Shown: positions 42,086-51,584 of the stretch, piece after piece
Numbering within the stretch: position 1 is the stretch's first letter
Layout of the letters: the number at the start of each line of letters is the position of its first letter
Source: Chryseobacterium sp.
Lineage (GTDB): Bacteria > Bacteroidota > Bacteroidia > Flavobacteriales > Weeksellaceae
Direction: 5' to 3'
DNA: 64,000 nt
Assembly: GCA_031286615.1 (NCBI GenBank)
Contig: JAITUA010000017.1
Coordinates: 1-64,000, forward strand
Translations under genes and position numbers: made by a program
Notes under the pieces: model-generated
Database searches by the model: none
What the model was told of the DNA's origin: nothing
The model's input: only the letters and a program-made list of their open reading frames with translations

Positions 42086-44893
42086 TTATTGTTCAAGTTT
42101 TTCCTTGATGTATTTTGCGGTGTAAGATTTCTTGTTTTTTGTCAGATCTTCAGGAGTTCCTGCAAATACAACTTCACCACCGTGTTTTCCTGCTTCCGGA
42201 CCGATATCAATAATATAATCGGCACATTTGATGATATCCGGCTGGTGTTCAATAACAATCACAGAATGTCCAAGGTCAATCAATGCCTGCAGTGATTTCA
42301 ACAGCTTCTGAATATCATGGAAGTGCAGTCCTGTGGAAGGTTCATCAAAGATAAACAAGGTTTTGTCCGTTGTTACCCCTTTTACAAGGAATGAAGCCAG
42401 TTTTACACGCTGTGCCTCACCGCCGGAAAGGGTAGAAGAGCTTTGTCCCAGCTGCAGATATCCTAAACCTACTTCCTGAAGAGGTCTCAGTTTCGTTACG
42501 ATCTTCTCTTCATTATTATCTTTAAAGAATTCCAGAGCCTCATTAACGGTCATGTGAAGGATATCTGAGATGTTTTTCTCATCAAATTTCACTTCAAGAA
42601 TTTCGTTTTTGAATCGTGTTCCTTTACAAACCTCGCATTCAAGCTCGATATCTGCCATGAACTGCATAGAAACGTTGATAACACCTTCTCCTTTACATTC
42701 ATCACATCTTCCGCCATCTACGTTGAAGGAGAAATGTTTAGGTTTGTAGCCCATCATTTTTGCTACTTTCTGCTTGGCAAAAAGATCACGGATGTCGTCA
42801 TACGCCTTCAAATAGGTTACCGGATTTGAACGGGATGATTTTCCAATAGGATTCTGATCAATCAATTCAATGTTTTTGATCAGTTTTTTCGGGAATTCTA
42901 CAGAATCATAGTCTCCTTTTTTACCACCCATTCCAAGCTGGATCTGAATATCATTGGTAAGGATTTCCTTCATCAACGTAGATTTTCCGCTTCCTGAAAC
43001 TCCGGAAATAACAACCAGGCTTTCCAGTGGAACATCTACATCTATATTTTTAAGGTTGTTCTGACGGGCCCCTTTAATATGAATCCATTCTTTTCCTTTT
43101 CTTCGTTTCTTCGGAACTTCAATTTCCAGTCTTCCTGTAAGGTATTCTGAAGTAAGGGTGTTGGCTTTTTTAAGATCTTTATAATCTCCTGCAAATACCA
43201 GTTCACCACCAAGGTAACCCGCTTCCGGACCAATATCAATGATATAATCCGCAGCTCTCATTACATCTTCATCATGTTCTACCACAATTACGGTATTTCC
43301 AAGGTCACGAAGGTTTTTCAATACTTCAATCAGGTTTTCCGTGTCTTTGGAGTGAAGGCCGATAGAAGGTTCATCCAGAATATAAATTGAACCTACCAAA
43401 GAACTCCCTAAGCTTGTTGCCAGGTTGATTCTCTGACTTTCTCCTCCTGAAAGTGTGTTGGAAGTTCTGTTTAATGTTAAATATCCTAATCCTACCTTTA
43501 ATAAAAACTCCAGACGGGTTGTGATTTCATAGATCAGCCTTTTGGCAACTTCTTTGTCATGATCTGAAAGCTTTAATCCATTGATTACCGGAGCCAGTTC
43601 ATCCAAAGGAAGTTCTATCATCGACTGGATATTATGTCCGTCAACTTTTACCCAGCTTGTTTCTTCACGCAGTCTCAATCCTTCACACGTAGGACAAAGG
43701 GTTTTTCCTCTGTATCGTGAAAGCATTACTCTGTACTGGATTTTATATAAGTTTTCTTCAAGCATTTTGAAGAAATTATTGATGGATGGGAAACTGCTTT
43801 TTCCATCACCTTTCCAAAGGAAATTTTTCTGTTCTTTTGTTAATTGGTGATAAGGTTTGTGAATAGGGAAGTCACCTGCTTTTTTGATGAAGTCTTTTTT
43901 CCATTCACTCATAGTTTCACCTCTCCAGCTGACAACGGCATCTTCGTAGATGGATAATGTTTTATTGGGAACTACAAGATCTTCGTCTATTCCGATTACT
44001 TTTCCATATCCTTCACATGCAGGACATGCTCCGTATGGATTATTAAAGCTGAAAAAATGAACATTCGGTTCCAGAAATTCAATTCCGTCCAGTTCAAACT
44101 TATTGGAGAATTCCTTTACCTTTTCAGTATCTGTATTTTTTAATGAACAGTAGCCGCGTCCTTCATAAAATGCCATCTGAATAGAATCCGCAAGTCTCTG
44201 CAAAAAGCTTTCGTCTTCTTCATAGGAGAAACGGTCAATGACAAGATTGATTGTCATTCCTTTTTCCGGAGCAAATCCAAAGCTTTCCAGATCCTCAATT
44301 CCCGCTAAGTTTCCGTTGATTTCAAGTCTTGTGAAACCTGCCAGTTTTAAAATATTCAGTGTTTCTTTAAAATTATCAGCATCATATTCCAAAGGAGCTG
44401 TCAATAAGAAAGAGGTATCTTTCTTAGATGCTTTGATAAAATCTACCACATCAGAAACCGAGTCTTTTTTCACTTCTTCTCCCGAAACAGGAGAAAAAGT
44501 TTTTCCGATTCTGGCAAAAAGAAGTTTCATATAATCGTAGATCTCTGTAGAGGTTCCTACCGTAGAACGCGGATTGGAAGAAATTACTTTTTGCTGGATC
44601 GCAATAGACGGCGCAAGTCCTTTAATGTCATCTACCTTTGGTTTTTCTAATTTCCCCAAAAACTGACGCGCATAAGAACTTAAACTTTCAACATATCTTC
44701 TCTGTCCTTCAGCATAAATGGTATCAAAGGCCAGAGATGACTTACCGCTTCCTGAAACTCCTGTAATAACAATCAGTTTATTCTTCGGGATCAGGACATC
44801 TATATGTTTCAGATTGTTAAGATGTGCATTCTTAACGAAAATCTGTTTTTTTATGTCTATTTCTGTTGTATTAGCCATATTTTGTTTATTCAT
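42086..44893 (-). CDS. uvrA: Excinuclease ABC subunit A
   Basis: The 935-residue damage sensor of nucleotide excision repair. Both ATPase cassettes are complete: Walker A GVSGSGKSS (about 40) and SGVSGSGKST, signatures NTLSGGESQR and [10 protein letters not shown], and Walker B ILDEPSIGL and FIFDEPSTGL. Zinc-finger cysteines appear in CPACEGYG, CPTCEGLR and CDECKGEG. It works with UvrB and UvrC to find and cut damaged DNA. A second ATG is five codons downstream (MANTTEID), and either could be used. No uvrB or uvrC is in the window. Confidence 0.95.
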   Translation of the reverse strand: MNKQNMANTTEIDIKKQIFVKNAHLNNLKHIDVLIPKNKLIVITGVSGSGKSSLAFDTIYAEGQRRYVESLSSYARQFLGKLEKPKVDDIKGLAPSIAIQQKVISSNPRSTVGTSTEIYDYMKLLFARIGKTFSPVSGEEVKKDSVSDVVDFIKASKKDTSFLLTAPLEYDADNFKETLNILKLAGFTRLEINGNLAGIEDLESFGFAPEKGMTINLVIDRFSYEEDESFLQRLADSIQMAFYEGRGYCSLKNTDTEKVKEFSNKFELDGIEFLEPNVHFFSFNNPYGACPACEGYGKVIGIDEDLVVPNKTLSIYEDAVVSWRGETMSEWKKDFIKKAGDFPIHKPYHQLTKEQKNFLWKGDGKSSFPSINNFFKMLEENLYKIQYRVMLSRYRGKTLCPTCEGLRLREETSWVKVDGHNIQSMIELPLDELAPVINGLKLSDHDKEVAKRLIYEITTRLEFLLKVGLGYLTLNRTSNTLSGGESQRINLATSLGSSLVGSIYILDEPSIGLHSKDTENLIEVLKNLRDLGNTVIVVEHDEDVMRAADYIIDIGPEAGYLGGELVFAGDYKDLKKANTLTSEYLTGRLEIEVPKKRRKGKEWIHIKGARQNNLKNIDVDVPLESLVVISGVSGSGKSTLMKEILTNDIQIQLGMGGKKGDYDSVEFPKKLIKNIELIDQNPIGKSSRSNPVTYLKAYDDIRDLFAKQKVAKMMGYKPKHFSFNVDGGRCDECKGEGVINVSMQFMADIELECEVCKGTRFKNEILEVKFDEKNISDILHMTVNEALEFFKDNNEEKIVTKLRPLQEVGLGYLQLGQSSSTLSGGEAQRVKLASFLVKGVTTDKTLFIFDEPSTGLHFHDIQKLLKSLQALIDLGHSVIVIEHQPDIIKCADYIIDIGPEAGKHGGEVVFAGTPEDLTKNKKSYTAKYIKEKLEQ

Positions 44894-45300
44894 AAAAATG
44901 ACTGTACAGCATTAAGGCTGCCAGTATAATGGTGTTTTGCCACAGAATATTCCAAGGCTGTCATCAATTGAATTTTCCTCTATTCTTGAATCTGTCTGAT
45001 CTTTTCAGCCTCATTTTTTTTAAACAATGCATTAAAAAAATACAGTTGAAACAGAATAGTTTCATCATAAAATTAAGACCCACAAAATTACGAATTTTTA
45101 GTGAAAATTTTATGCATATATTATTGTTAAAAATTATTATTATAAATGGTAAATCAGGCGACTAAAATTGGAAAACAATCCTCGGAAAATGATAAAATCA
45201 AGTGAGTTTTGTGAATTATTCCTGTTTTACTGTTTATTTTACTGTATTTTACATAGTTTTAGAAATTATGTTAATTTTTTTCATGAAACTATTGTTTTGT
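44894..45300. other. AT-rich gap upstream of uvrA
   Basis: No gene seen. It contains the uvrA promoter region; I could not find a clear promoter or SOS-type box. The next 150 bases hold a small transcription unit described below. Confidence 0.5.
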
Positions 45301-45347
45301 ATTTTAAAATTATTTAAAATTGTACCCGTAAATATGTAATTATAGAT

Positions 45348-45398
45348 ATGAGAAAATTATTCAGAGATCTGGTTACACATTTAATGAAGAAAAGATAG
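45348..45398 (+). CDS. Possible 16-residue cationic peptide
   Basis: ATG 45348 to TAG 45396-45398 encodes MRKLFRDLVTHLMKKR. It is rich in Arg/Lys and amphipathic, similar to short membrane-active or leader peptides. No clear ribosome site; Bacteroidetes rarely show one. It is only supported by its place within a small unit that ends in a good terminator. Confidence 0.35.
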   Translation: MRKLFRDLVTHLMKKR

Positions 45399-45416
45399 AA
45401 TTACTCCCTCACACAC

Positions 45417-45448
45417 AGATGCAGCATTACGCTGCATCTTTTTTTTTA
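45417..45448 (+). terminator. Intrinsic terminator of the small unit
   Basis: AGATGCAGC (45417-45425) pairs with GCTGCATCT (45431-45439), followed by about ten T. Confidence 0.9.
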
Positions 45449-45460
45449 TGACAACTATCA

Positions 45461-45492
45461 TTTGCCTGTCTTGGTGAACTCCCTTACTTTTG
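45461..45492 (+). promoter_or_regulatory. Promoter of the TonB receptor gene
   Basis: -33 TTTG (45461-45464), 20 bases, then -7 TACTTTTG (45485-45492), a consensus Bacteroidetes promoter. The start codon 45529 lies about 30 bases downstream of the expected start. Confidence 0.7.
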
Positions 45493-45528
45493 GAATCTGT
45501 TATAAAAGAAAAAACTACGGAAACGATT

Positions 45529-47340
45529 ATGATCAAAAAGATAGGAAGTGCTTTTTTTCTGGGATCTTTACTTTGGGTAAATGCACAGGAGAAGACAACA
45601 GATATTGAAAGCATTGAATTTCAGGGAAAATTTATCTCTACATCTTATAAAAGTGCCAACCAGAATATCAGTGTTATCAGCAGAGAAGATATTGTAAATT
45701 CTCCGGCTAAAAGTATAGACGAAATTCTTCAGCAGGTACCCGGAATGGATATCAGAAGGAGAGGAGCCAATGGGGTACAGAGTGATATCGGTTTCCGGGG
45801 AAGTTCTTTTGAGCAGGTTCTTCTGCTTCTGAACGGAATCAGGATGAATGACTCCCAGACCGGACATAACAATATGAATATTCCGGTTGATCTGGATGAT
45901 GTAGAAAAGATAGAAATCATAAAAGGGCCGGCAGCCCGACGTTTCGGACAGAATGCTTATGCCGGTGTTATTAATATTATTACTAAAACAGTTCCCGGTA
46001 AGAAAGTGAAGATCAGTGCAGAAGGAGGAGACTTCAGTACGTATGGCATTGGATTTAATGCGCAGTTAGGTAATGAAAAGTTTACCAGTTCTCTTCAGGC
46101 CAATTCTGCTTCTTCAGAAGGTTATATGTTTAATACTGATTATGAGATCAGAAATGTTTTTTATCAGGGAAAACTAAACATTAAAAACGGGGATGTAAGA
46201 GTACAGGCTGGTTTTTCGGAAAAGAAATTCGGGGCCAATGGTTTTTATGCTTCCAGTGCTGCAACAAAACAGTATGAGGAAACACAGGCATCTATTGTAA
46301 GTGTAGCTCATCAGCAGACTTTTGGGAAACTGAAACTGAATTCAAATGTATACTGGAGAAGAGGACAGGATATGTACCTTTATGACAGATGGAATCCTGA
46401 TTTTTACAGAAATATGCATATTGGAAATAATGTAGGCGGCGAAGTAAATTCCAGCTATCAATGGGGATTGGGAACAACCGGAATTGGAGTAGAGCTTAGA
46501 AAAGAATTTTTGGTGAGCAGTAATCTGGGTGATAGAAACCGTTTTGTATCTCAGGTTTTCTTTGAGCATCATTTTTCATTACTGGATAAAAAGCTGAACA
46601 TCAGCCCGGGAATTTCATGGGCCAACTATTCTAAAGAAGGGAATTTCTTTTATCCCGGTTTGGATGTCGGCTATAACTTTAATCCCAATAGTAAAATCTA
46701 CGGAAATATTGCAAAAGTACACCGTATACCCACCTTTACCGAACTTTTTTATGTAAGTAAAACGGAACAGGGAAACCCGGATTTAAGGCCTGAAAATGCG
46801 CTTTCATCCGAAGTAGGATATCAATATCAGAACAACAGGATCTTAGCTAAAATAAGCGGGTTTTTAAGGAACTCCAGCAATTCTATTGACTGGGTTAAAA
46901 ATGACCTGAATGACAAAGTCTGGTTTGCAGAAAATGTAGGAGATATTAAAACCAAAGGAATTGAAGCAGAGTGGAGCCACAGGCCGTTAGACTGGCTGAA
47001 ATATACGATTGGATATACTTATATCGACAGCAAATATGAAGAGAAAAACGGATTGGTTTCAAGATATATTCTGGATAATCTGAAGCACCAGCTGGTTTCC
47101 AAATTAGAGGTGAAATTCCTGAAAAACTTTACCAACGAGCTTGTTTACCGTTATAATGAAAGAGTGAATCTTGGAACTTATAATCTTGTTGATGAAAAGC
47201 TGAGTTTTGCTAAAAAGGACTACTCAGTCTATGTGTTGATTAACAATATTACGAACACAAATTACACGGAAGCATTTGGAGTAGCAATGCCGCAAAGGTG
47301 GTTCCACATTGGGTTTTCCTACACAATTAATATTAAGTAA
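45529..47340 (+). CDS. TonB-dependent receptor
   Basis: A 603-residue outer-membrane receptor from ATG 45529 (MIKKIGSAFFLGSLLWVNAQ, signal peptide); the longer frame begins at a TTG. The plug has VISREDIVNSPAKSIDEILQ, VPGMDIRRRGANG, DIGFRGSSFEQVLLLLNGIR and VEKIEIIKGPAARRFG, typical of the BtuB/FecA-like group. The rest is a beta barrel ending in SYTINIK. It is smaller than siderophore receptors (600 vs 750), as in the BtuB group. The next gene, a DUF2490 protein, may be co-transcribed. The substrate is unknown. Confidence 0.9.
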   Translation: MIKKIGSAFFLGSLLWVNAQEKTTDIESIEFQGKFISTSYKSANQNISVISREDIVNSPAKSIDEILQQVPGMDIRRRGANGVQSDIGFRGSSFEQVLLLLNGIRMNDSQTGHNNMNIPVDLDDVEKIEIIKGPAARRFGQNAYAGVINIITKTVPGKKVKISAEGGDFSTYGIGFNAQLGNEKFTSSLQANSASSEGYMFNTDYEIRNVFYQGKLNIKNGDVRVQAGFSEKKFGANGFYASSAATKQYEETQASIVSVAHQQTFGKLKLNSNVYWRRGQDMYLYDRWNPDFYRNMHIGNNVGGEVNSSYQWGLGTTGIGVELRKEFLVSSNLGDRNRFVSQVFFEHHFSLLDKKLNISPGISWANYSKEGNFFYPGLDVGYNFNPNSKIYGNIAKVHRIPTFTELFYVSKTEQGNPDLRPENALSSEVGYQYQNNRILAKISGFLRNSSNSIDWVKNDLNDKVWFAENVGDIKTKGIEAEWSHRPLDWLKYTIGYTYIDSKYEEKNGLVSRYILDNLKHQLVSKLEVKFLKNFTNELVYRYNERVNLGTYNLVDEKLSFAKKDYSVYVLINNITNTNYTEAFGVAMPQRWFHIGFSYTINIK

Positions 47341-47411
47341 ATGTTAATTCGAAATGAATAAAAGTTAATATTAACAAATTGTTAAAAAATATACATTTGC
47401 AAAAATTTTTT

Positions 47412-48128
47412 ATGAAACGTCTTATAGGCTTAGGTTTACTACTTGGAATTTCTTTTTTTAAAGCACAGGAACATATTTCCAGCTTCAATGCAGTAACTCT
47501 GACCTATAAGTTTCATCCGAAATTTTTCCTTTATGCAGAAGGGCAGATGCGTGGTAATGAAGATTATACCTACCCTGATTATTATGAGATAAAAGGGGGA
47601 GTAGGGTATAATCTTACCAAAAATCACAAGCCTTTCGTAGGATTGGGAAGATATGTCAACTATAAAGAGCACAGTTTAAGCAGAGAAGAGTTCAGAGTAT
47701 GGCTTCAGGATGTCATTGATGTTAAAAAAGGCATCGTGAAGTTTGAAAACCGTTTTCGTGTTGAAAAAAGCTGGTTCTATGAGCCTAAAACAGATCTTAC
47801 TTCCCAGAGAATGCGCTATAGATACCGTCTGAATGTAAGTGTTCCTTTGAATTCCAAAACCGTTAAGAAAGGAACTGTCTTCGCTAATGCGTATGACGAA
47901 ATCTTCTTTGTAAGCCCAATGAAGCCTAGTTTTGCCAGAAACAGAGTCTATGGCGGGTTTGGTTATCAGATTGATGACTACTTTGGAATCGTGAGCGGAT
48001 ATCTTTGGCAGCGTGAATTTGAAGCAAAAGGGAATAAAAATTTACATTTTATTTACCTTGCGTTAAACATCAACATTGATGGAACAGATCATCATACGAA
48101 GACCTACGATTTCCCGGGTGCGGATTAA
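47412..48128 (+). CDS. DUF2490 family outer-membrane protein
   Basis: ATG 47412 (MKRLIGLGLLLGISFFKAQ, signal peptide) is preferred over the TTG at 47379. The 238-residue protein is a small beta-barrel-like DUF2490 member: alternating strands with EFRVWLQDVIDVKKG, FENRFRVEKSWFYEP and RMRYRYRLNVSVPL, ending with a barrel-like strand and a short polar tail (YDFPGAD). Such proteins are predicted outer-membrane porin-like barrels of unknown function. A -7 element TACATTTG lies at 47392-47399. It overlaps by four bases with the convergent M48 gene. Confidence 0.82.
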   Translation: MKRLIGLGLLLGISFFKAQEHISSFNAVTLTYKFHPKFFLYAEGQMRGNEDYTYPDYYEIKGGVGYNLTKNHKPFVGLGRYVNYKEHSLSREEFRVWLQDVIDVKKGIVKFENRFRVEKSWFYEPKTDLTSQRMRYRYRLNVSVPLNSKTVKKGTVFANAYDEIFFVSPMKPSFARNRVYGGFGYQIDDYFGIVSGYLWQREFEAKGNKNLHFIYLALNINIDGTDHHTKTYDFPGAD

Positions 48129-50173
48129 TTCTTATTTAAACCTGACTGAAAATTTAATAAATCCAGCTTAGAATTAAGATAGTGATCGTTGAGTAATGCC
48201 CGGTATTTTTCAATCAACAAGGATACAGCACTTACTTCATGCTCAAGATATTTGTCTTTGTTGAAGTAAATGTATTCAGAATCTACAAATTCCTGTAAAA
48301 GGTTTTTGTCTTCATCACTTAAGGCTTCCTTATAAGCTGAGTTTTCAAGAAGTTCTCTGGTCTTTTGTTTAAAGGGTTCTTCGGCTTTTAAAAGCTTGGC
48401 TCTATGTTTACGGATTTCTTCAAAAGGTAAAGTGACCGCCATAAACTGCAGGTATACTGTAAATTCATTTAGACTTTTCTGGAAATCGTCAAATTCTCTG
48501 TCAATCACTGCCAGTTTCTTATACTTGGCAAGCAGATCTTTTTTCAGATCCTCATTAGAAATATGGTAATAGTACTTAAAGATGGCTTTGTCATTTTCAA
48601 TAAGTTCTTCCTGTACTTTTTTCAGCTCATTTTCAAGGTCAGGAATAAGATTTTTGGCATCTTTTGCTTTGTATAAACTGCCATCAAATCTGAAGGTTTT
48701 TATTTCTTTCGGATAGGTCGCCAGATATTGCAGAGTCTGTATATCACTCTCTATTCCGGATTTTTCGTAGACCAGAGATACTTTTTTGTCACTGAAAAGT
48801 TCAGAGACATGATGAGGTGAGGAATCTGAAATTACAGATTCAATATTTTCTACAATAGGATTATGCCTTTCGTAATATCCATTGAAATCTGAACTGAAAG
48901 TTTTATAGGTACTATCTCCCAGATAAAGTTGTATAAAGTTTTCATCATCTATCACTTCTCCTACATTTTTTACATTGCGTAAAGTGAGGAATTTTGACGT
49001 CATGATTTCACAGATATTATCAAAACCACTGATGATTTCTTTTGCATATCTGTGGTCTGCAGCTGTATTTCTGGTTTCGTTTGTTTTAATCCTTTCAATT
49101 CTTTTTAGGATATCCGGATGTGAAGTCCATTGGTCTTCAATTTCTATTCTGGATTTATTATATCGGGTAAGATCTTCGGCGTCTATCTTGGGAAGTCCGT
49201 TTACATAAGGGTGATTATTTCTTTCGCATAAGATTTTCATTAAAGAAATCTGGTTCTTATAAAGATCTTTTGGAAGGTATTTTTGCTGGCTTTCAACATA
49301 AAAATTGAAAGAATAATTAAAAGCAGCATCACTTAATTCCAACCTTAACAGCGATGAAGCCTGCTCTTCAGGATTGGTAATAAAGGTTGAAATAGCATCT
49401 GCGTGGTATTCCATTTCTCTTTGGAGAGATGCATGGTTTTTGAAAAGAAAATTCGATATACTTTTAAGAACAGATTGAAATGCATTGATGAAGCTGACAG
49501 ATATCAGACCAAAAATTTTAAAAACAGCATTGCCTCCTGAAAATTCCAATATAAAATTTTCATACTGTTTGTTATTGTAAACAGTTTCAAAGATTATTTT
49601 TTCAGCCTGATTCACATAGCCGCCAACCTTCATGCTTTTTTGAGAGAAATGTCCAAACTCATGGGCTAAAATGGACCTTAGTTCACCTACACTGGTTGAA
49701 TTGATAAGTCCAACCCCGATCGTCAGATTTTTCTTTACCGGCAAAAACATACTCCAAAAAATAGAATTATAGCTTACACTGGCATTCACGTCGGGTGAAA
49801 GAAAAACTTTCTGCGGAGCATTTACTTTGGTTTCAGCTACAATTTCATCAATTATAGCAAACAGCTCAGGCTGATGGGATCTGTTGACTTCTATCAGATG
49901 GCGGGTACTGTAATGCGTCTTTTTGAAAATAAATTTAACAAGAAATATAAATACAAAAACTCCAACACTTAATAATCCTGCTGCACCAAAAACTGTAAAG
50001 TAATTGAGAGAAATACTTAACAGCTTTATTGCTCCATATCCTAATAAAAAGATCATCAGAAGTGAGACAAGTATAAGGATCAGATAGATCAGGAAAAAAA
50101 CTGAAATAGATACAATAGCAGAGACCAGCTTGGATTGATAAGCTGATGAAATTTTAGGTAGGTTATTAGTCAT
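48125..50173 (-). CDS. M48 family membrane metallopeptidase with a long C-terminal extension
   Basis: A 682-residue zinc protease. Two TM segments lie near the N-terminus (about 20-80), followed by the zinc motif HEFGH in ILAHEFGHFSQKSMKVGGY and a second Glu in REMEYHADAIS. The first 320 residues fit the M48 domain. The remaining 360 residues are charged, helical and have no recognised domain; most M48 proteins (HtpX, BepA) are only 300-450 residues, so this long C-terminal extension is unusual. It is minus-strand, convergent with the DUF2490 gene (four-base overlap), and follows the HD gene by nine bases. Confidence 0.85.
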   Translation of the reverse strand: MTNNLPKISSAYQSKLVSAIVSISVFFLIYLILILVSLLMIFLLGYGAIKLLSISLNYFTVFGAAGLLSVGVFVFIFLVKFIFKKTHYSTRHLIEVNRSHQPELFAIIDEIVAETKVNAPQKVFLSPDVNASVSYNSIFWSMFLPVKKNLTIGVGLINSTSVGELRSILAHEFGHFSQKSMKVGGYVNQAEKIIFETVYNNKQYENFILEFSGGNAVFKIFGLISVSFINAFQSVLKSISNFLFKNHASLQREMEYHADAISTFITNPEEQASSLLRLELSDAAFNYSFNFYVESQQKYLPKDLYKNQISLMKILCERNNHPYVNGLPKIDAEDLTRYNKSRIEIEDQWTSHPDILKRIERIKTNETRNTAADHRYAKEIISGFDNICEIMTSKFLTLRNVKNVGEVIDDENFIQLYLGDSTYKTFSSDFNGYYERHNPIVENIESVISDSSPHHVSELFSDKKVSLVYEKSGIESDIQTLQYLATYPKEIKTFRFDGSLYKAKDAKNLIPDLENELKKVQEELIENDKAIFKYYYHISNEDLKKDLLAKYKKLAVIDREFDDFQKSLNEFTVYLQFMAVTLPFEEIRKHRAKLLKAEEPFKQKTRELLENSAYKEALSDEDKNLLQEFVDSEYIYFNKDKYLEHEVSAVSLLIEKYRALLNDHYLNSKLDLLNFQSGLNKN

Positions 50174-50182
50174 GTGTTTTTA

Positions 50183-50629
50183 TTAATATTTCTCTATCAG
50201 ATAACGATATGCTTTCAGATATTTGTTGAATCTTTTAATATCCTTAGGCGTAAGTTCTCTGTTGACTCTTCTAAGATCCATATTGTCACGAAGGTCATTC
50301 AGCTTTACCGCAACAGAGAGCAGAGATCTTTCTGTTCTTTTAATGAAATCATCATAATCTTCTTCCGGATCAAACTTGGTAAGACAGCTGATAGCGAAAA
50401 TGATATATTCTGGAAACCCCTCAGACCTTAAATAATCCAGACTGAATTCTTCCGGATGATCTTCTACTACATCATGCAGTACACCAACGATTTTTTCGTC
50501 CAGTGTTTTACCATAATTCATCACACGCATTACGTGGCCAATGTAGGGAGCATGGTATTTATCGGTTTGTCCTTTATGTGCTTTGTCGGCAATTTTGATT
50601 GCTCTGTTTAGTAATTCTTCTTTTGTCAT
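50183..50629 (-). CDS. HD-domain phosphohydrolase, small alarmone hydrolase-like
   Basis: ATG 50629 (MTKEELLNRAIKIADKAHKGQ) is preferred; the longer frame adds a hydrophobic N-terminus from an uncertain start. The 148-residue protein is a bare HD domain: His in YIGHVMRV, the HD pair in VGVLHDVVEDH, and KLNDLRDN with the conserved Asp. This is the Mesh1-like or SpoT-hydrolase pattern, so it may break down (p)ppGpp or related nucleotides. It is translated together with the M48 protease, nine bases apart. Confidence 0.82.
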   Translation of the reverse strand: MTKEELLNRAIKIADKAHKGQTDKYHAPYIGHVMRVMNYGKTLDEKIVGVLHDVVEDHPEEFSLDYLRSEGFPEYIIFAISCLTKFDPEEDYDDFIKRTERSLLSVAVKLNDLRDNMDLRRVNRELTPKDIKRFNKYLKAYRYLIEKY

Positions 50630-50657
50630 TTCTAATGAAAAATAGAGTACAAAAATA

Positions 50658-50687
50658 AAAAATGCCTTAAAAAAATAAGACATTTTT
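50658..50687 (-). terminator. Intrinsic terminator after yegP
   Basis: AAAAATGCCTTA (50658-50669) and TAAGACATTTTT (50676-50687) pair with one mismatch. Read on the minus strand, a T-run follows, so it ends the yegP transcript. Confidence 0.7.
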
Positions 50688-50709
50688 ATCAAGATTATTT
50701 CAATTCATT

Positions 50710-51045
50710 TTAAAGATTTGCTTCATCCTCTACGTGAGCGTGTGGAGCATTGTTTTTTACAGATTCTATTCCGTTTTCCATGCCGTTGTCAGATTCATAC
50801 ATCTGGCTGGTGCCTATGATCTGTCCGTTTCCAGCCTTCAGATTGAAATAGCATCTGCCGTCATTGGCTGTATTTCTTTCAAATTTTGAATCTTCCTGTG
50901 AATAGGTCTTTACAGATCCGATTCCGTTTTCGCACGATGGCTTTGTGCTATAGCCCTGGCTGGTTAAAATAACCTGTCCGTTTCCTGCTTTGAGGTTAAA
51001 CTGAAAGTCTCCGTTTGTTCTTTTAGAGATAATAAATTTTCCCAT
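50710..51045 (-). CDS. yegP: YegP-family protein, two DUF1508 repeats
   Basis: A 111-residue cytosolic protein made of two similar repeats of about 50 residues, each with a FxFNLKAGNGQ(V/I)I core, then TSQxY and ENGIxSVK. YegP family proteins have this tandem DUF1508 fold; their function is unknown, though they are often stress-linked. The first repeat starts after MGKFIISKRTNG. It is monocistronic, with its own terminator at 50658-50687. Confidence 0.9.
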   Translation of the reverse strand: MGKFIISKRTNGDFQFNLKAGNGQVILTSQGYSTKPSCENGIGSVKTYSQEDSKFERNTANDGRCYFNLKAGNGQIIGTSQMYESDNGMENGIESVKNNAPHAHVEDEANL

Positions 51046-51073
51046 GTTTATCGTTTTTTGAATTGGTGTTGTG

Positions 51074-51385
51074 TTATTTAGAGGGTAGGAGTTTTTTTGG
51101 ATTTACCTGGAGTTTGTCAGGCGTAATAGCGTTTACAATTTTGTATTGTGAATAGTCCTTTGCAGGTTCTTTCAAAGCCAGATATATCATAGTGTCATCA
51201 GGTTTCTTAATCAACATCTTATAAAGTTCTGTCCGGGGCTGATTTGATTTCAATGCAAAGTATCCGGGAAATTTCCCTTTGCTGACTATTTTTACAGTAT
51301 CTGTTTTGGGAACAGGGAGTAAGTTTTCCTTTTTTTGTGCCGTCAGAGCAGCGGATAAAAGGAGTAGGGGAAATAATGTCTTCAT
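51074..51385 (-). CDS. Small exported hypothetical protein
   Basis: A 103-residue protein with a signal peptide (MKTLFPLLLLSAALTAQ). The mature part is basic (pI high) with a GKFPGYFALKSNQPRTELYK segment and Lys-rich end. No domain recognised. It lies 28 bases before yegP on the same strand and could be co-transcribed. Confidence 0.6.
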   Translation of the reverse strand: MKTLFPLLLLSAALTAQKKENLLPVPKTDTVKIVSKGKFPGYFALKSNQPRTELYKMLIKKPDDTMIYLALKEPAKDYSQYKIVNAITPDKLQVNPKKLLPSK

Positions 51386-51535
51386 ATTATGTTTCGCGTT
51401 TTATGGTTTTTAGTTATAATAAAATTAGCAAAAATTATTGATATTTAAAATTTTTAAATATCTATTCATCATACAAATACTTTTAGGTTTTTTTGAGGGT
51501 GGGGATATTTCGATTTTATATTTTATAAGATATAA

Positions 51536-51560
51536 AAAACGCCCCAGGACGAGGCGTTTT
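51536..51560 (-). terminator. Terminator after the acyl-CoA dehydrogenase
   Basis: AAAACGCC (51536-51543) pairs with GGCGTTTT (51553-51560). On the minus strand a T-run follows, so it ends the beta-oxidation operon. Confidence 0.85.
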
Positions 51561-51584
51561 GAATCAAATTTATGTTGTTGAAGA

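Larger units (their letters stand above)
45292..45448 (+). ncRNA. Short transcription unit with a 16-residue ORF (candidate small RNA or leader)
   Basis: A TTG (45292-45294) and a TAAAATTG (45315-45322) 20 bases apart could be the promoter. The transcript would contain the ORF at 45348 and end at the intrinsic terminator AGATGCAGC/GCTGCATCT (45417-45439) with a run of ten T. The next gene has its own promoter at 45461, so this unit is independent of it. Confidence 0.45.

Noticed and set aside
44929-45165. Forward frame of 78 codons upstream of uvrA
   Set aside because: No start context, no homology visible, and strongly AT-rich noncoding-like composition.
45292-45529. Cobalamin-type riboswitch upstream of the TonB receptor
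   Set aside because: The space between promoter (45461-45492) and start (45529) is too short, and no conserved B12-box pattern is seen in the small unit before it.
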